From Phaffia rhodozyma (Eukaryota; Basidiomycota; Tremellomycetes; Cystofilobasidiales; Mrakiaceae), in contig JACGZH010000001.1 in NCBI GenBank assembly GCA_014706385.1, forward strand, positions 186,001 to 250,000: a stretch of 64,000 nt of DNA. Direction: 5' to 3'. Made by a program: the position numbers and the translations under genes. Position 1 is the stretch's first letter. Every line of letters starts with the position of its first letter. Under the pieces are notes generated by a model that worked only from the letters and a program-made list of their open reading frames with translations, did not search any database and was not told the origin of the DNA. Positions 35,484 to 48,227 of this stretch are shown in pieces.

Positions 35484-35861
35484 CTTGGGCAAAGACAAAT
35501 CTGTTTGAGTTCTTCCTTTCTTGAGATTGCGAGCTTTCTATTTCCTGTGTTAATCAGAGGGAGAACAGAGGCCGAGGGAAAGAAGAGAGGGGAGAAGGAG
35601 AATGAACGGGTGGTGGGTTAGGTGTCAAGTGTTCAAGTGGGAGACCCAAAAGTGGTGGGAAGAGGGACAACGTGCCCGTAACCAAACATCGTAACCACGT
35701 GGTGTTGGTTGCACCACCCTCGCATACATCAAGAAGGGCATAAGATCGAAAGGCAGACGAGATACAGACAGAGATACAGACAGAACGATATATGAGAATA
35801 AAGATCTACGAACTATAGAGACAACGGTGTGAAGACATGAGAGAACGAATAAGAAAGAGAA
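35484..35861. other. Intergenic region, PRP22 promoter
   Basis: These 378 nt lie between the PRP22 start and the FAS1-domain stop. They are purine-rich on the plus strand and contain the repeated GAGATACAGACA near 35758-35782. No gene is seen. Confidence 0.4.
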
Positions 35862-36721
35862 TCAACCTTGGACGGGAACGGCCACGACGCCCTCCAAAAA
35901 CACTACTCTCCAATTTCTACCGTGTAGCACGTCTACGACCCGGGCCTCTCCAGGATTGACAACGATGCTCTTTGCTCCATCATCTGACTGTCCAGACTGG
36001 TTGAAGCTGATCGAGAACGAATCAAGAAGCGTAGGGAAAGGTGCTGACTGAGTTGGAAGAGGGAAGGGGACAGATTCCTATATGGATATTGATAATCCGT
36101 GGAGTTTAGTCTCACGAAGCAGTCAGGACGGATAACATGGGTACAGTAGAGAACGTACAGGGATTACATGTCCTTGAATCCATCGCTCGACCTGGGAAGC
36201 ATGAGCCATGTCTTGTTCTTCGAACGATATGTCTTTGATCTCGATCTTAGATGAGGGAGGAAGTTGATGCCTGTTGATACAAAATGGCCAAAGATCAACA
36301 CAGACAAGCACATCCGTCTCTGATGATGGACAGGACACACGAAAGAAACACGAACGGTTTCCTGGGCAGAGCAACGATGGCTGAATTAACAGGGACGAGG
36401 ACAGTGGTCGACTGGCTTTCATCCGTGAGCCGTTTCATCTGAAGAGAAGACAATGGATGAATCAGTCGAACGACATGCACAGAACATCACCACGACCGGA
36501 CTCACTACATCGCTACAGTCCCTAGCGTAATCGAACCATAAACCAGCCCGTCTCTCGACGGTGAGAATATCCGAGAGCAAAGGCGAGTTGGCCGAGTGTC
36601 TCAAAGGAGGAGCCGAGAGAGGTTTCTGCTCAGGCTGGGTGTCGGCAGAGTTTCCGGCCATGATAAGAGTAGGCGATGAGAGAAATGCCATAAACAACGG
36701 AGCGATCAACGAGCAACGCAT
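35862..36721 (-). CDS. Secreted fasciclin (FAS1)-domain protein
   Basis: Model complement(join(35862..36077,36159..36270,36356..36438,36506..36721)) gives 208 aa. The N-terminus (MRCSLIAPLFMAFLSSPTL, then IMAGNSADT) is a signal peptide. A single FAS1 domain follows: PLLSDILTVERRAGLWFDYA with ARD, LVPVNSAIVALPRKPHQLPP (the TNSA-like box and the conserved RKPH), MAHASQVERWIQGHVIP, and a C-terminal beta region ending VVFLEGVVAVPVQG. FAS1 proteins of this size are usually secreted, vacuolar or cell-wall-associated adhesion-type proteins in fungi; no GPI signal is seen here. All three introns are short and in phase. The gene is divergent from the large DUF1765 gene, with 253 nt between the starts. 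Confidence 0.78.
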
Positions 36722-36974
36722 GGTATGTATGTATGACTTCTGACCGGGAATACGAATGTATACTGTCGATAGATGAGGTGTATGCTAGCGATGGATGCTA
36801 TACTGAATGTTACCTGTTCGATGCGAGTAAACGTCTTTGATTCCGTTCGTCGTTTTCGGTACGACCACCCAAAAAAAAGGAAACCTCCAGTTCTCATCCC
36901 GTTCATCACTCTCGGATAGGCGAGCAAGTCAGGTTACTCAAAGCCTTTTTCTCCTTCTCTCCTTCTCCTCTGTC

Positions 36975-39900
36975 ATGGATCCAAACAGGGGAACGAGTAT
37001 CGTACGTCCGTCTTTAATGCACTGTCTTCCGGCTGCTCAACTCCTCCTTGCTTGAGCTTAGTTTCTTCCCTTGTCGTCCTCTCTGCCATCTTTGTTTTTC
37101 TGTTTCCTATCCCGGGGTTCTCTTCGGTTTCTTATGTGTATAATTGTTCTTGTGCCCAACCTAACTGCCTGTCTGCCCGTCTGCCTACCTACCTACACAC
37201 ATACGTAACCTCTTTCTCTTCCTCAACGCTTTCTCCATGCTCATGACCTCTCGGTTACGCCCATACAGGCCTCTACGACAACGGCTCGGTTTCCTCCCAT
37301 AGCAGCCCGAGGGGGATCCTTCCTGCCTCCCGTCTCTCAGCCACCAACGCGACCGATATCCAGACGGCCTTCCGTCGGCTCGTCCTCTCTGCTTCCAACC
37401 CCCTTAGCTTCTCCTTCGCCCCATCAATCTGGACTTCCTTCACCCGGAGCTTCTCATCCAGCAGCTAGCTTCTCACCCTTGAATTCCAAGAGCTCGGGAT
37501 ACCACGATCGAGATCAACATCTAAATGGCTCAATAGGTGGTAGGACCGGACTCAAACAGCCAACGCATGATGCAGCTGCTGCTGCTACCAGCTACTCTGA
37601 ACTGGGAGTCGGGAAACCCGGTAGCTTGCCGACATCTCTAGCTCCGTTTCAACAGCAACAACAAAAACAACAGCATTCTGCCTATCCGTCTGGTCCGTAT
37701 GAGGCCAACGCACTCTCACCAACGCATACTACTTACTCGACCGACAAGCTGTCCGGTATGGTTCAGACTGATTCGCCTCAACCATATCGAGGTCGTTCAT
37801 CAGTTGATTACCCATCGACTCAGTCTACGCCAAAAGGAAAAGAAGTTGCTCGATCGCCTGGTCTCTGGAGAAATACACATGCATCCAGCCAATCTTCACC
37901 CCATAGAACGGAGCGCAAGTCCTCTTGGGGTGGAACCGCGAAACCCTTGCTAAGACCAGAAAGTGAACTTTCGATCGGATCACCTATCCAAGACGGTACA
38001 CCTATTCACCTGTACCCCTCATCCCCCAATGGGGGCCGAGGCGCGCCTTTATCGCCTCCTCCTCGACCCGCTCCTCCGACAGAAGAACCTCTGTTCTTGT
38101 CCCAGACGAACCAGTCCATCTATCCGCATACGTCTATCCAGACCAATTCTTCAAGCAGACCATTAGGTTCGAGGAATGTCTCAAGTCCGTCTACTTTCCA
38201 TCGAACGCCGCTGGCCGGACTAGGGATGGTCAGGACGAGCACAGACATCGATAGAGGAAGGCCGTCGGTTTATCAGGCTGAATATTCCCGAGGTTCAGTG
38301 GACGAATTAGGTTGGTCCGGAACAGGTGATAGCCCTGTAGGAAAGGCTGGAAAGAGCGGGAAAACCAAAAAGATCACGCCAAAAAAGAGCTCGGGTGTGC
38401 TGAGAAATTTGTTTGGGAAGAAGAAGGACAGCGCGTCAGATGGAGGGTCACCCGGAGGCGATGGCATCAAAGCAGATGCTGTTCCTCCTATGCCTGCTTT
38501 CCCTTCAATGTTCCAACGAGGGGGGTACTCAAATGGAATAGAAGAACAGACTCGGTCCGTCTCGTTAGGATCTAAATCAAAACAATCGTATACCCCTACC
38601 CCAGCAACGACCACTACCACGCCTTCGACTTCGACGTCATCCGCTTCGTCTTCTTCTGGTGTGCCAACCTCTCTTCCCAACTCGTTTTCATGGGAGGCTC
38701 CTGCCAAAGTACCTCCCATCACCCCTGCCTTTAAGCTTTCTACTCCTCCATCCCCTCAAATCTCGTTGCCCTCCTTCCCGTCAGCCGGATCAGCAGGGTT
38801 CCCTGGCTCCGATTCTGCCACGTCACTTCACCCAACATCGCAACAGAAAACTCAACATAATCGAAAGATTAGCGAAATATCAACAGATTCACTCTCTTCA
38901 GACAATAAGCCAGTAAACAGATCATCCGAGCTGTTCAAGTTACCAGATCTGCCAACGTTCAATAATCGAATTTCCTTCAATGCCGGCTTGAGTGGCTCAT
39001 TCTCTGGGGCCTTCCTCTCTGAATATGGCAACTCTTCCGATAGCCATCTACTACCATCTTCATCTCGAAAGAAAGGGCCGGCGCATCGGAGGGTACTGAG
39101 TAAATCCAGTTCTGAGATTTGGGGTTCAGCAGATTCAGGTAGGTCCGGCAAGGGCTCCTGGGCCGGATCTAGGCAAGGAGATGTAGAGAAAGCGTTGGAC
39201 GATCTACAGCTGGAAGTGGAGAGGGGGGTAGCAGCAGAGGCGAGGAGGGTCGGTTTTGCCTATCTTCCCTCTCCTCCAACTCTTCCTTCTCTCGCTTCAA
39301 CGACATTTGATTCATCGTCTCCGTCAGATCATGTTACATCTCTGCCGTATATGCTCCCTCCTCCTGCTATTATCGCTGCTCCTGCCGATCCTGAATTTAG
39401 TGTGACCCCAACTTCTTTAATCACACCTCAACCTGGCTTATTCTCAACGACAGTCTTAGGCCCCGTCTTGTCTCCCCGAGAATCATCCGCTCAGTTCGAG
39501 GGCCCTTCAGCCCTTAATAACTCAACACATCCTTCTCTCTCGTCAATATTCCCACCAGAAATATCCTTGAGAGAGAAAGAAACGACCAGTCAGAGTCACC
39601 CAGTCGGCCCAGTTTCTACGTCTTCGTCGTCCACAACCATACCCATGCCTACATCAGCGCCCACACCTGTGCAACCTTTGACACTCACCCGTCGGCGTGA
39701 TTCAAATTCGCTTCCAGGCAAGCCGACGAAATATCCATCCGTGGTAGGTGCTATTGGCGACCAAATAATGTCGCCGATATCAAACCGAGATGAGCCACTA
39801 GATGGATTGTTTGATTCCAAGAAGAGGGTAGGAGGCAAGGCTGGAGCGGCAACAGAAGGAAAGACAAAGGAGAGAGAAGTTATCAAGATCCTGACCGAAG

Positions 39901-42900
39901 AGGTGAGAGCGAAGAGACGGAGAGAGAACGGCGTGGAGGTGAGAGATTTGCAAGGGAAACTTGAAGATTGTCTGCAAGAGTTAGTCTATCCCCTTTCTCT
40001 TTCTGTACCGTCCCCTAGAGCTCATTTGCTGACATCCGGATTCATTGCTTACCTCAGATTAAGGCTTGCACCCATCCGTGCGCCGATCATACGAGGTGTC
40101 CTTCTACCGATCCTCTACGACGCCGAACGAAGAGGATTCGATTCTGAGAAAGTAATCGACAACAAAAAACTTCGAGCGGTTTATTTCGAAGGGTTGATCA
40201 TGTTCGTGGTAAAGGAGATTTGGCTAGAGCAGACACCAAGTGAGAGAGGGGCTGTTTTGGAAGCTGTTGCTTCGCTAATCGAGAGGTTTGTTCTAGATAC
40301 ATTGTCTCTGTCTCTCTTTACTCACTCACTGATGTTTGATTCGTCTTGAACCATCTACTTGCAGTCCTGTGTTGTCAATCAAAGCTCTTCAATCTGATCC
40401 GGAAGATCAAGCGATGTTCCGAAAGATCATGAGAACTGTTATCTCATTCGTGATGAACAAGCTCAGTAGTAAAGGAATTTTTCAGAACACTCTCAGTTTT
40501 GGAGGTCGAATCTTAGGTATTGTGCAATTCCATCCGTCTTGGTCAAGGCTTTTGTTATGCAAGATATTGATATGTGATGTTCCGGTTGGTTCTCATAGCT
40601 TTTTCATTCTTCCGAATTGAAGGGATTGCTCAGCAGCTTTTAGCAGCAATGCCCATCTCACGCGTCACGCTGACGAGACAGATGAATGTCATTGCTCAAG
40701 TCGAATCTACTCAGTGAGTCTAGATGTCGAACACTCTGACTTGCCTGGCTCTTGCCATTCACTAACCTTTCTGATTATGCGTTCTCCGCCAAGGTCTGGA
40801 CCATCTTATGTACATCAGTCCGAACCGTTCCCATCCTACTTGCTGCCGTTTACCAAAGACGACCCAAGGGATTACTTGGCGTCGCTCAGATCAACACAAT
40901 GTGTCTATGAGGACTCAGAAGACGAGGCTGCGTTCAGGTTTCCTATGGGAAATTGGCTGAGGCGATGGCAGGTCAGCTTCCGGTTTCTTCATACCTTCAG
41001 TTGAGATGTCTTTGTATTCACATTGGTCTGGCTTGGTCATCAATTCAGTCCGACGACTCGGAGTTGTTCTTTGCTTTCTTCCGAGCATACCATAAGAATT
41101 TGGCCAAATTCTATCCTTCATTAGGAAATCCTGAGAACCCTGCCAGGCTACAGTCCTCAGTTGTCCTTGCATCTCCAGGTTATGCTCGTAAGCCTGTTGT
41201 TCTATATCTGTACGGACGACTGTCCTATCTTTCAAGCTTGCTTTACTAATACAAGTTGAAATCTCGGCTTCGGGTCGGCTATCGTATTAGACATCTCTGC
41301 GGCATTCGCCACCAAGTGTTTGTCGTACGTCCAAGGCAAGATAGTCTCCGTGACGACCTCTGCTGCTACGAATTCATTCAACTCGAATGAGACCGCAGGG
41401 TTTGGAGGGTCACCTGGTAAACCTCCGGTATTGGAAAGTGCAAACAGACGATTAAGTGACAGCGTGAGCTACCTATTGAACACCCCGATGATTGTTGATC
41501 CGGAGTTCGGTACAGACACGGACGGAGCGAAGGTCTGGGGAAACATGAGTGACATCTGGACGAGGTTGCTTGTCAATAGGACAAACATGTATGAGCCAAA
41601 GGGCGTCTTGTGAGTGTTTCTATCATTTATCTGGACTATCTCTCCGTTAGAATTCTAGTTGGCTCAATTCTGCACTTCTATTTTTGAACTGGTTAGCTGT
41701 CTGTTCGACTTCCTTGATTCTATTGCTAGTGCTCCACCTGATCTTTTTGATGATCTCTCTCTCTCTTCCTCACCTACCAATGCCTTCTCTGTCAAATTCA
41801 TTGTGTCGACTCTCGAGATCATTCTTCGAGATGGAGATCATGCTCTCACGCTCTGTAAATGTGTATCATTTATCTTCCAGCATTGGGATTCGCTGACTGC
41901 CAACCCAGAAGACCGTCTGCGTGTTCTTGGCCTATTGTTTGATCCAGTTATCTTCGAGCGTCTCGTTCTCTTCTGGAGTCAGTCCGTTCGATCGTACGTC
42001 GTCCGGCTTCTTGTCTTCCGACTTTCTCACATCAAGAAAAGAGATGGCGTGGAGAGTGAACCGACAGAGGCCGAACTGTATACGATCAAACTTCTCAACA
42101 ATCGACTTGAGGCAATCCGAGTTCGTCACGGGGAGATCGAGCCTTCTGTACTAGGAACTATCTTGGACGAAGAAGAGGACTGTCCGTCAGGGCAGAATGC
42201 TCATGGTGAAGACTCAGAGACAGTTGGCGGGGGTATCCATAGAAGCAAGTCGACTATCGCGATGGTTCCCCTAATCAAGCAACCCTCACTGCAACGGTCT
42301 GAAGAGGCCCTGTCTGCGCCTGCCAAGGTGGAACAGCTCGATGCGCGAGCACTTTCTCTAACTGCTGAAAGCATTCCGACGGATGGGTTACCTTCGAGCC
42401 CTCTAGGCAAGGCGACTCAGTGGTTCAAGAAGAGTTTCGGCGCAAAAAAGAAACGGTCGGGCGCAGGAAAAGGAATGCCTTCACCAACGAGATCAACATT
42501 GTATGGCATCAATGAAGTCTCCGATGATCTTGAGATTGACTCGGATCCTTACGCGTCACCCACCAAGAGTACCTCTACTCGCTCATCTATGATTTCCACG
42601 TCAGCATCCGTTCCTACAGGTTCAACTTCTGTATCTGTTCCTCCCCCTATTCAAACACCTGTCTTCCTAGCCCCCACAACGACTTCTTACAAGCATGACC
42701 TCTCTTCTCCTGTGAGGTCTTCATTCGAATCTAGTTCTTCATCCCCCTTGAGCTCCAACTTCTCGGATATCGAACAGAAGAACTTCAATCAACGGCCCTA
42801 TGGATCATCCGCTGTATCTGCTCGAGCCCCCCTGAATGAATCATCCTCCGGGCTGGCCACAAACAACGTCTTCACTGTCTCGACTCCTGAGTCTACGTCT

Positions 42901-43526
42901 CCCGATTTATCGACAGCCCCTGCGGCCCATTCTGGTGTATTCTCCTTTGATTTTGCACAGACGCCCGTGTCTGACTCATTCGACTCATCCCAACTAACTT
43001 CGTCGGGCTCATCAGTCTCTTCAGCTGCTGGATCTTCTTCAAACGGATTAGCTCTCGCACCTGGCCATGTCTCGGCCACACCTCGGATGAGCCGATCGTT
43101 TTCAAAGCGATCTTCGTTGTTGACACCGTTAGCATCGACATTGTTGGAGAGACTCGCTATGTTAGGCGAAGAGGAAGAGAATGCATCGACATCAGAAAAA
43201 GAAAAGGAGAAGGAGAGGTCGAGTAAGAAAGGATATGATAGGAAACTCCATCCGTATGCGATCAGGATGTTGGCAGAGTTGGAGGATACGATGGTCGAGT
43301 ATAATGAGTGAGTCAAGAGCTTCCTCTCTTCGATCTCTCCTTTTTGGAATCGCTAAGTAAAGATGAGATTTACTGAGTTTTCTTAACTTCTCTTTCTCTT
43401 TCTTCTTCTGTTTTTTTCCTCTAATGTGACAGATGGTTCGGTCCTGATGGTCAAGGAACTCTATCAGGAGACGGACAACCCCCTCGGTTGACAGTCGGAT
43501 GGAGCTTCCACGACGAAGACGACTGA
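36975..43526 (+). CDS. Large DUF1765-domain protein (UPF0592-like)
   Basis: Model join(36975..37001,37269..39979,40058..40285,40365..40516,40623..40713,40794..40971,41049..41187,41291..41609,41697..43307,43433..43526) gives 1849 aa. The first 900 or so residues are Ser/Pro/Gln-rich and disordered, with a basic patch (GKTKKITPKKSSGVLRNLFG). A conserved helical core starts at RLAPIRAPIIRGVLLPILY and runs to about residue 1420. It includes ALTLCKCVSFIFQHW and FERLVLFWSQSVRSYVVRLL, which match my recollection of the fungal DUF1765 region. Another 450 low-complexity residues follow, then a conserved-looking C-terminus (KLHPYAIRMLAELEDTMVEY, EWFGPDGQ). Biochemical function is unknown. The first intron is 267 nt. 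The 78-nt intron after residue 903 is in frame without stops and could be retained. Confidence 0.75.
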
Positions 43527-44365
43527 AAGATCATTCTTGCTATGCTTTTCTCTATCTTCTTTCGCGATAAACGCCTCTTGTTCTTGTTTGCCATCTATAT
43601 CTCTATTGTTATTATTGTCTTTCTATAACACACACCGTGTGTCTCCATGGAGCTGCCACCTTGATTATCGTCTTCTTCCCTTATCTTCTGATCTTCTGAT
43701 CTTCATTGCATCATTACTAAAGCGTAATACAGTCCGTTCGTCACTTAAAATCACAATCTCACTCTTTTGCACTTTGCATTTACATTTACATCTACTATAC
43801 ATATCCCTCCAACTTCTTTGAGCATCTTGTTTTCTCCCACGATATATCGATTTTTCAACCCCATCTCGTCTTGTCCTGTCCTATTTAGTCATGTACTCGT
43901 ACCCTTACTTCCATCAGCCTTTCTTTTCTTATCTTGTGTCCTCATCTCTTTCCGGGATCTCGGCTCGTCATGTCTATGCATCGTCTTTCTCATGTTTTTC
44001 TTTCTTATTAAAATGCGTTCTAAACTTGTGTCTCAGGATCCCATCGTTCTTTCTGCATATTGATTTAGTGGAGAAAAAGAAACCTATGTGAAAGGAAACG
44101 ATGAGAAAGAAATCTATGTTGTTTCTTATGAGGAAGACAATATGAGAAAAGAAGGATAGAGAAAAATCCCGAGTTGAGCGGTCAGAGAGGACTGGATATA
44201 TGTTTTTTAGTACAGACTAATCAAACACTTGTTAGAAAAAGATGAACTTGAATTCCAAGAAAGAAAGGGAAGGAAGATGCAAGAAGGGCAACTGTTGAAG
44301 ATAGCGTTGAAAGCGAGAGGGAAAAGGGGAAAAATCTAGAAAGGAAGAATCTTGAAGCTAAGCGC
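43527..44365. other. Convergent intergenic region
   Basis: These 839 nt separate the DUF1765 and adenosine kinase stop codons. They are pyrimidine-rich on the left and purine-rich on the right, as expected for two converging 3' untranslated regions. Open frames in it are low-complexity; no RNA gene is recognised. Confidence 0.5.
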
Positions 44366-46200
44366 TTAAAGGATCTGGACTTTAGGGAACTTGAACTGGG
44401 GTCCGACCTACAAATAAGTAAAAAAGAATAACAATAAGAATGTTTAGATCATGAAATGTCGATACTGTGAGATCTTATAGACAGGTCTGATATCCACTTA
44501 CCTGTCCGACACAGATCTGACCGAGCTTGTGTCCAGCCTCGACACACTCATCCAAGTTCTTTCCAGAAGCAAGGGCTCCCAAGAAACCACCGGCAAAGGC
44601 ATCACCAGCACCGTTGGTATCGACGATCTGGTCGTCGCTCAACTTGTTGACAGGGTAGGTCTTGGGGTTGGCATCACCTGCAGAGAGGTTGGTAGCAGCA
44701 ACCGAAGGATCGGAGGATGCAACGATAGTGGAAGAAGCTCCCTGGGTGATGATCACCAATCGGGGTCGGGAAGCGTTCTGCTTAGGAGCGTTGGCGATGG
44801 CCGTAGCAACAAATGCGGGCTCCTTGGACTGTGCATACCGTCGATTCGTGAAACAAACGCTGGTTAATGAATAGCTACTTAACCGCTTTGCAGAAGTTGG
44901 GACATATAACTGACGCTCAATCCGTGAGACTCGGCGTAGGCCTCAGCCTCGGACTCGTTGCCGATAACAACGTCGCAGAAGGGAATCATCTGGTCGACCT
45001 GAGCCTTGAAGAACTGAGGGATGAAGGGAGCGGACAAGTTCATGGCGAAACACTATCAAAGGGAACGAAAGAAAGATTAGGATCTATCTGCATCTCCTGA
45101 TAACAAGGCGCAATGTACAAGTGGAAAAGACGGACCTTGCCGGCAGAAGCGGACTTCTTGGCAAGAACAAGAGCGGACTCGATTCCGTGAGTGAGGAAGA
45201 AGCCTCCCAAGTAGAAGAACTTAGCGTCTTCGATCAAGGCCTCGACCTCGGGGGTAGCCAAGTGCTCAGGGGTGAAGGACTCGGCAGCCTGAAGAGTGGT
45301 AGTCAAGGATCTGATAAGAGTACCGAGATGAAACAAATTTAGACGGCGAAAATGCAAACGACAGCTTGGGACAAAGTAGCGTGAGAAAAGGAAGATCTTA
45401 CCGATCGTGACCGGTGATGACAACGGCACAAGCTCCGGTCTTCTGTCCCTTGAAGACCTGGTAGGCAGACTGAACGCCCTCCTTGTCGTTAGCGGCTCGA
45501 AGCTGCTGGGCGAGATCGTCATCTCCGACGGCTCCGATGTAGGCAGCAGACTTCTCGGGAAGAACGTACTGATTGTTCCAAACGCAAGATGTTTGTCAGA
45601 CGGATGAGTGGTTCTAACTGATTAAGGAATTTAGATATGACAACGATACGTACAGCGGCTCCTCGGCAAGCGTTCTGAGCAGCTCCTCCGGCACTGTGTT
45701 GACCAGAGCATAAAGAGATTAGTATCAGAATATTTTGACAAGACAGATCGCTGACGTCAACTAGAACATACACGTAGACAGGGTTTCTCTTGACGATATC
45801 ATCGTAGCTGATACCGACATTATCACAGTCCATAAACGAACAGAGATGGATCTTAGGGTGAGCTCCCGACCGCTTTGATCAAAGTAATAAAGAATGAGGA
45901 GAATAGATATACATGGGCATGTGCTTCTCCTCGGCGAGAATAGCATCGTTGGCCTTGAGCTCGTACTTCTCAAGGAGATCCTCACCCTTGGTGACCTGGA
46001 TATCGAGCTAGATTATCGAGCACCCAACGGTGAGGTATAGACGAGGAAAAAAAGGAGAAAAGCGATCGATCAACGTGTGTTCTTCATCTCTTTTCCATTC
46101 TTTTCTTTCCTTTCTGTTCTCTGACATGATTTCAAAAACAAAATACAAGGGGACAGAAACTCACGAGGGGGTTACCCATGCAGACAAGAATAGGAGACAT
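44366..46200 (-). CDS. ADO1: Adenosine kinase
   Basis: Phosphorylates adenosine to AMP and keeps the methyl cycle running by removing adenosine released from S-adenosylhomocysteine. Model complement(join(44366..44407,44502..44828,44915..45052,45136..45310,45402..45568,45654..45693,45772..45807,45913..46007,46165..46200)) gives 351 aa (yeast 340). PfkB/ribokinase-family motifs are LVCMGNPLLDI, VAGGAAQNACRGAAYVLP, YIGAVGDDDLAQQL, TGACAVVITGHDRSL, FFYLGGFFLTHG, VVIGNESEAEAYA and DTNGAGDAFAGGFLGAL with the catalytic Asp and anion hole. The last exon encodes VGPQFKFPKVQIL. Exon 3 is 36 nt, using a GTATGT donor that restores the codon for Val of VAGGAA. All junctions are in phase. Confidence 0.96.
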
Positions 46201-46469
46201 GTTTGGCTACAAAGAAGGAGAGAGTGGGTGTGTGTGGACGATGGAAGAAGGGGAGTGGGTTGTAAGAAGAGAAAGAGGAAAAGAAAAGAATAAAATAGAA
46301 AATTTCAAAAGTCGATCGATTTTTTGCGTTTGTCTCTTTTTCTGCTTTGTTCCGCCAAGATCCATCGTTCTCGTATCTCTTTTTCTCTGTTCTTCTTCTA
46401 TACTCGATAGACAGGCATGCTTCCGGTTGGACAGGACTCAGATTCGAACATAGAAAGACACGCATTTAA

Positions 46470-48051
46470 TCATATGATACAACAGGTTATAAGAAGGAAA
46501 GGGAGAGATGCAGTGCATCTACTACTGATATTAAATCCCCATCTCTTCAGCAAACAAACCGGAAACAAGGCAGGGCGGGTAGACAGATCTGTATTCGAAT
46601 CCAACTTAGCAACATCTCGCGCTCTCTCCTGGACGGCTCTTACTATCAGCTGACGAGTTTGCTGAGAGTTTGATTCCTGATGACTGATTAAACGGTTTGT
46701 CCAGAGCAACCCAGAATAGAGATCGTTGAGCATCAAAACATTTCAGGTGATGATCACATCGCCTTCAGGGAAGCAAAGACATACCTTGGATTTCGATGAT
46801 GGAGTATCACCCTTGAAGAGACCTTGATTGATCTTCTGAAGAATTTCTCGAGCTGGAGAACATGAAGTAATATTGATCAAACGATAGGATTATAGAAACA
46901 TACAGTCAGACCAGACTAGATTGGATCAAAGACTTTGAAGGGTTGAAGTACTCGCCCGTTTTATCAAAAGCCTTGTTGAAATAACCCATGAAACAAACTG
47001 TCAGACCCTAGTATTCATCGGCACAAGCCTATCTGGACCACATGTTTAGAAGAGAAAGACAAACCTCATTGACACCCTCTCCACTCTTTGCACTACATTC
47101 CAAGAACATCAAGCCTTCTCTCTCTGCAAACGCCTGTGCCTCTTCCCTAGAGACCTCCCGCTTCCCGCTTCTCGGTTTCGCGTCCTCCCCAGGTGTTGTC
47201 GTCGACGTCTCAGCAGAAGAATCCAAGTCTGATTTGTTGCCTAGAAGGATGATGGAGACAGATGGGTCTGCATGCGCCCGGAGATCTTTCAGCCAGAGTG
47301 GTAGTTCTCGAAACGTTTGCGAACGGGTAACATCCTGTGGTAATTGGTCGGCGATTGCACCCCCAGTGGTCCCATCAGATGACAAAGTCAGACATCCACA
47401 TTGGCATTCAAGTGACCGAAACGAAAGTTAGACATATATGGACAAACATAGACGAGTAGTGCACCAGCTGCTCCTCGGTAATAACTCTTGGTGATGCTTC
47501 GAAAGCTTGGTGACCCGGCAACATCCCAGCATTGAAGCTTGACCCACTTGGCTCCCTCTTCCTCTTCTTCGGCTGTTTCCCCCTCTACCGTCGGTACCGT
47601 TACTGCTGCTGCCAATTGCTCGGCGGTCTCATCACGTTCAGGTTGTGCCACTAGTGCTTGACTGGCGACATCTCCGGTTCCTGAATCTCCGGATGGAACG
47701 GAAGGGGAAGAAGGTTTAGGAGGTAGAGGCGCCACGCGTAACAGTTTGGAACCAAACTCGACACCGATTGTTGGGTCGGGTGTCGTCAAGAATCGAGAGT
47801 CGGTGAGTCGGTACAATATTGATGTCTTGCCTGTAGCTGCTTCACCCGCGATCACGAATCTAGTTTTAGATCAAGACAGATATATACAGAGAAAACAGAT
47901 CAGAGAAAACAGAGCGCATAGAGATGAAACTTGAGACACGAACTTCATGATACTACAGGTGGACAGACACAATGATGATTAGCATGTCTATGCGTGTGGA
48001 TTTGAATGAAAACATATAGAGCACATACTAATCCCATGACGGAGAGCTCAT
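46470..48051 (-). CDS. Divergent Rab-family small GTPase (Rab2/4/14-like) with inter-switch insertion
   Basis: Model complement(join(46470..46676,46785..46852,46956..46971,47065..47334,47448..47859,47944..47952,48029..48051)) gives 334 aa, against about 210 for a normal Rab. Motifs are the P-loop GEAATGKTS, switch [16 protein letters not shown]3 [28 protein letters not shown]4 NKSD, G5 [14 protein letters not shown] and [11 protein letters not shown]. The sequence around [18 protein letters not shown] is typical of the Rab2/4/14 group. About 65 Pro/Glu-rich residues are inserted between switch I and G3, and a second insert follows NKSDLD. G3 is normally DTAGQE; here Ser 127 replaces the catalytic Gln and Pro follows. 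The protein ends in CCII, a possible CCXX prenylation motif. Exons of 9 and 16 nt and a GC-AG intron are needed for the frame. The last exon is less certain. Confidence 0.78.
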
Positions 48052-48227
48052 CGCGAGAAGATGGATGAGGAGCGATAGGACCGCTTGGAGTGAGTGAAGG
48101 CAAGGAAGAAGATGAGAGTCGATTTCAACCGGGGTAGTTTCACTTTTCTTCTTGCCGACGTTATCTTTGATCATCATCACCATCCATCATCATCGTTGTC
48201 ATCAACTTTGTTCTGGCAGCTCTCTGT

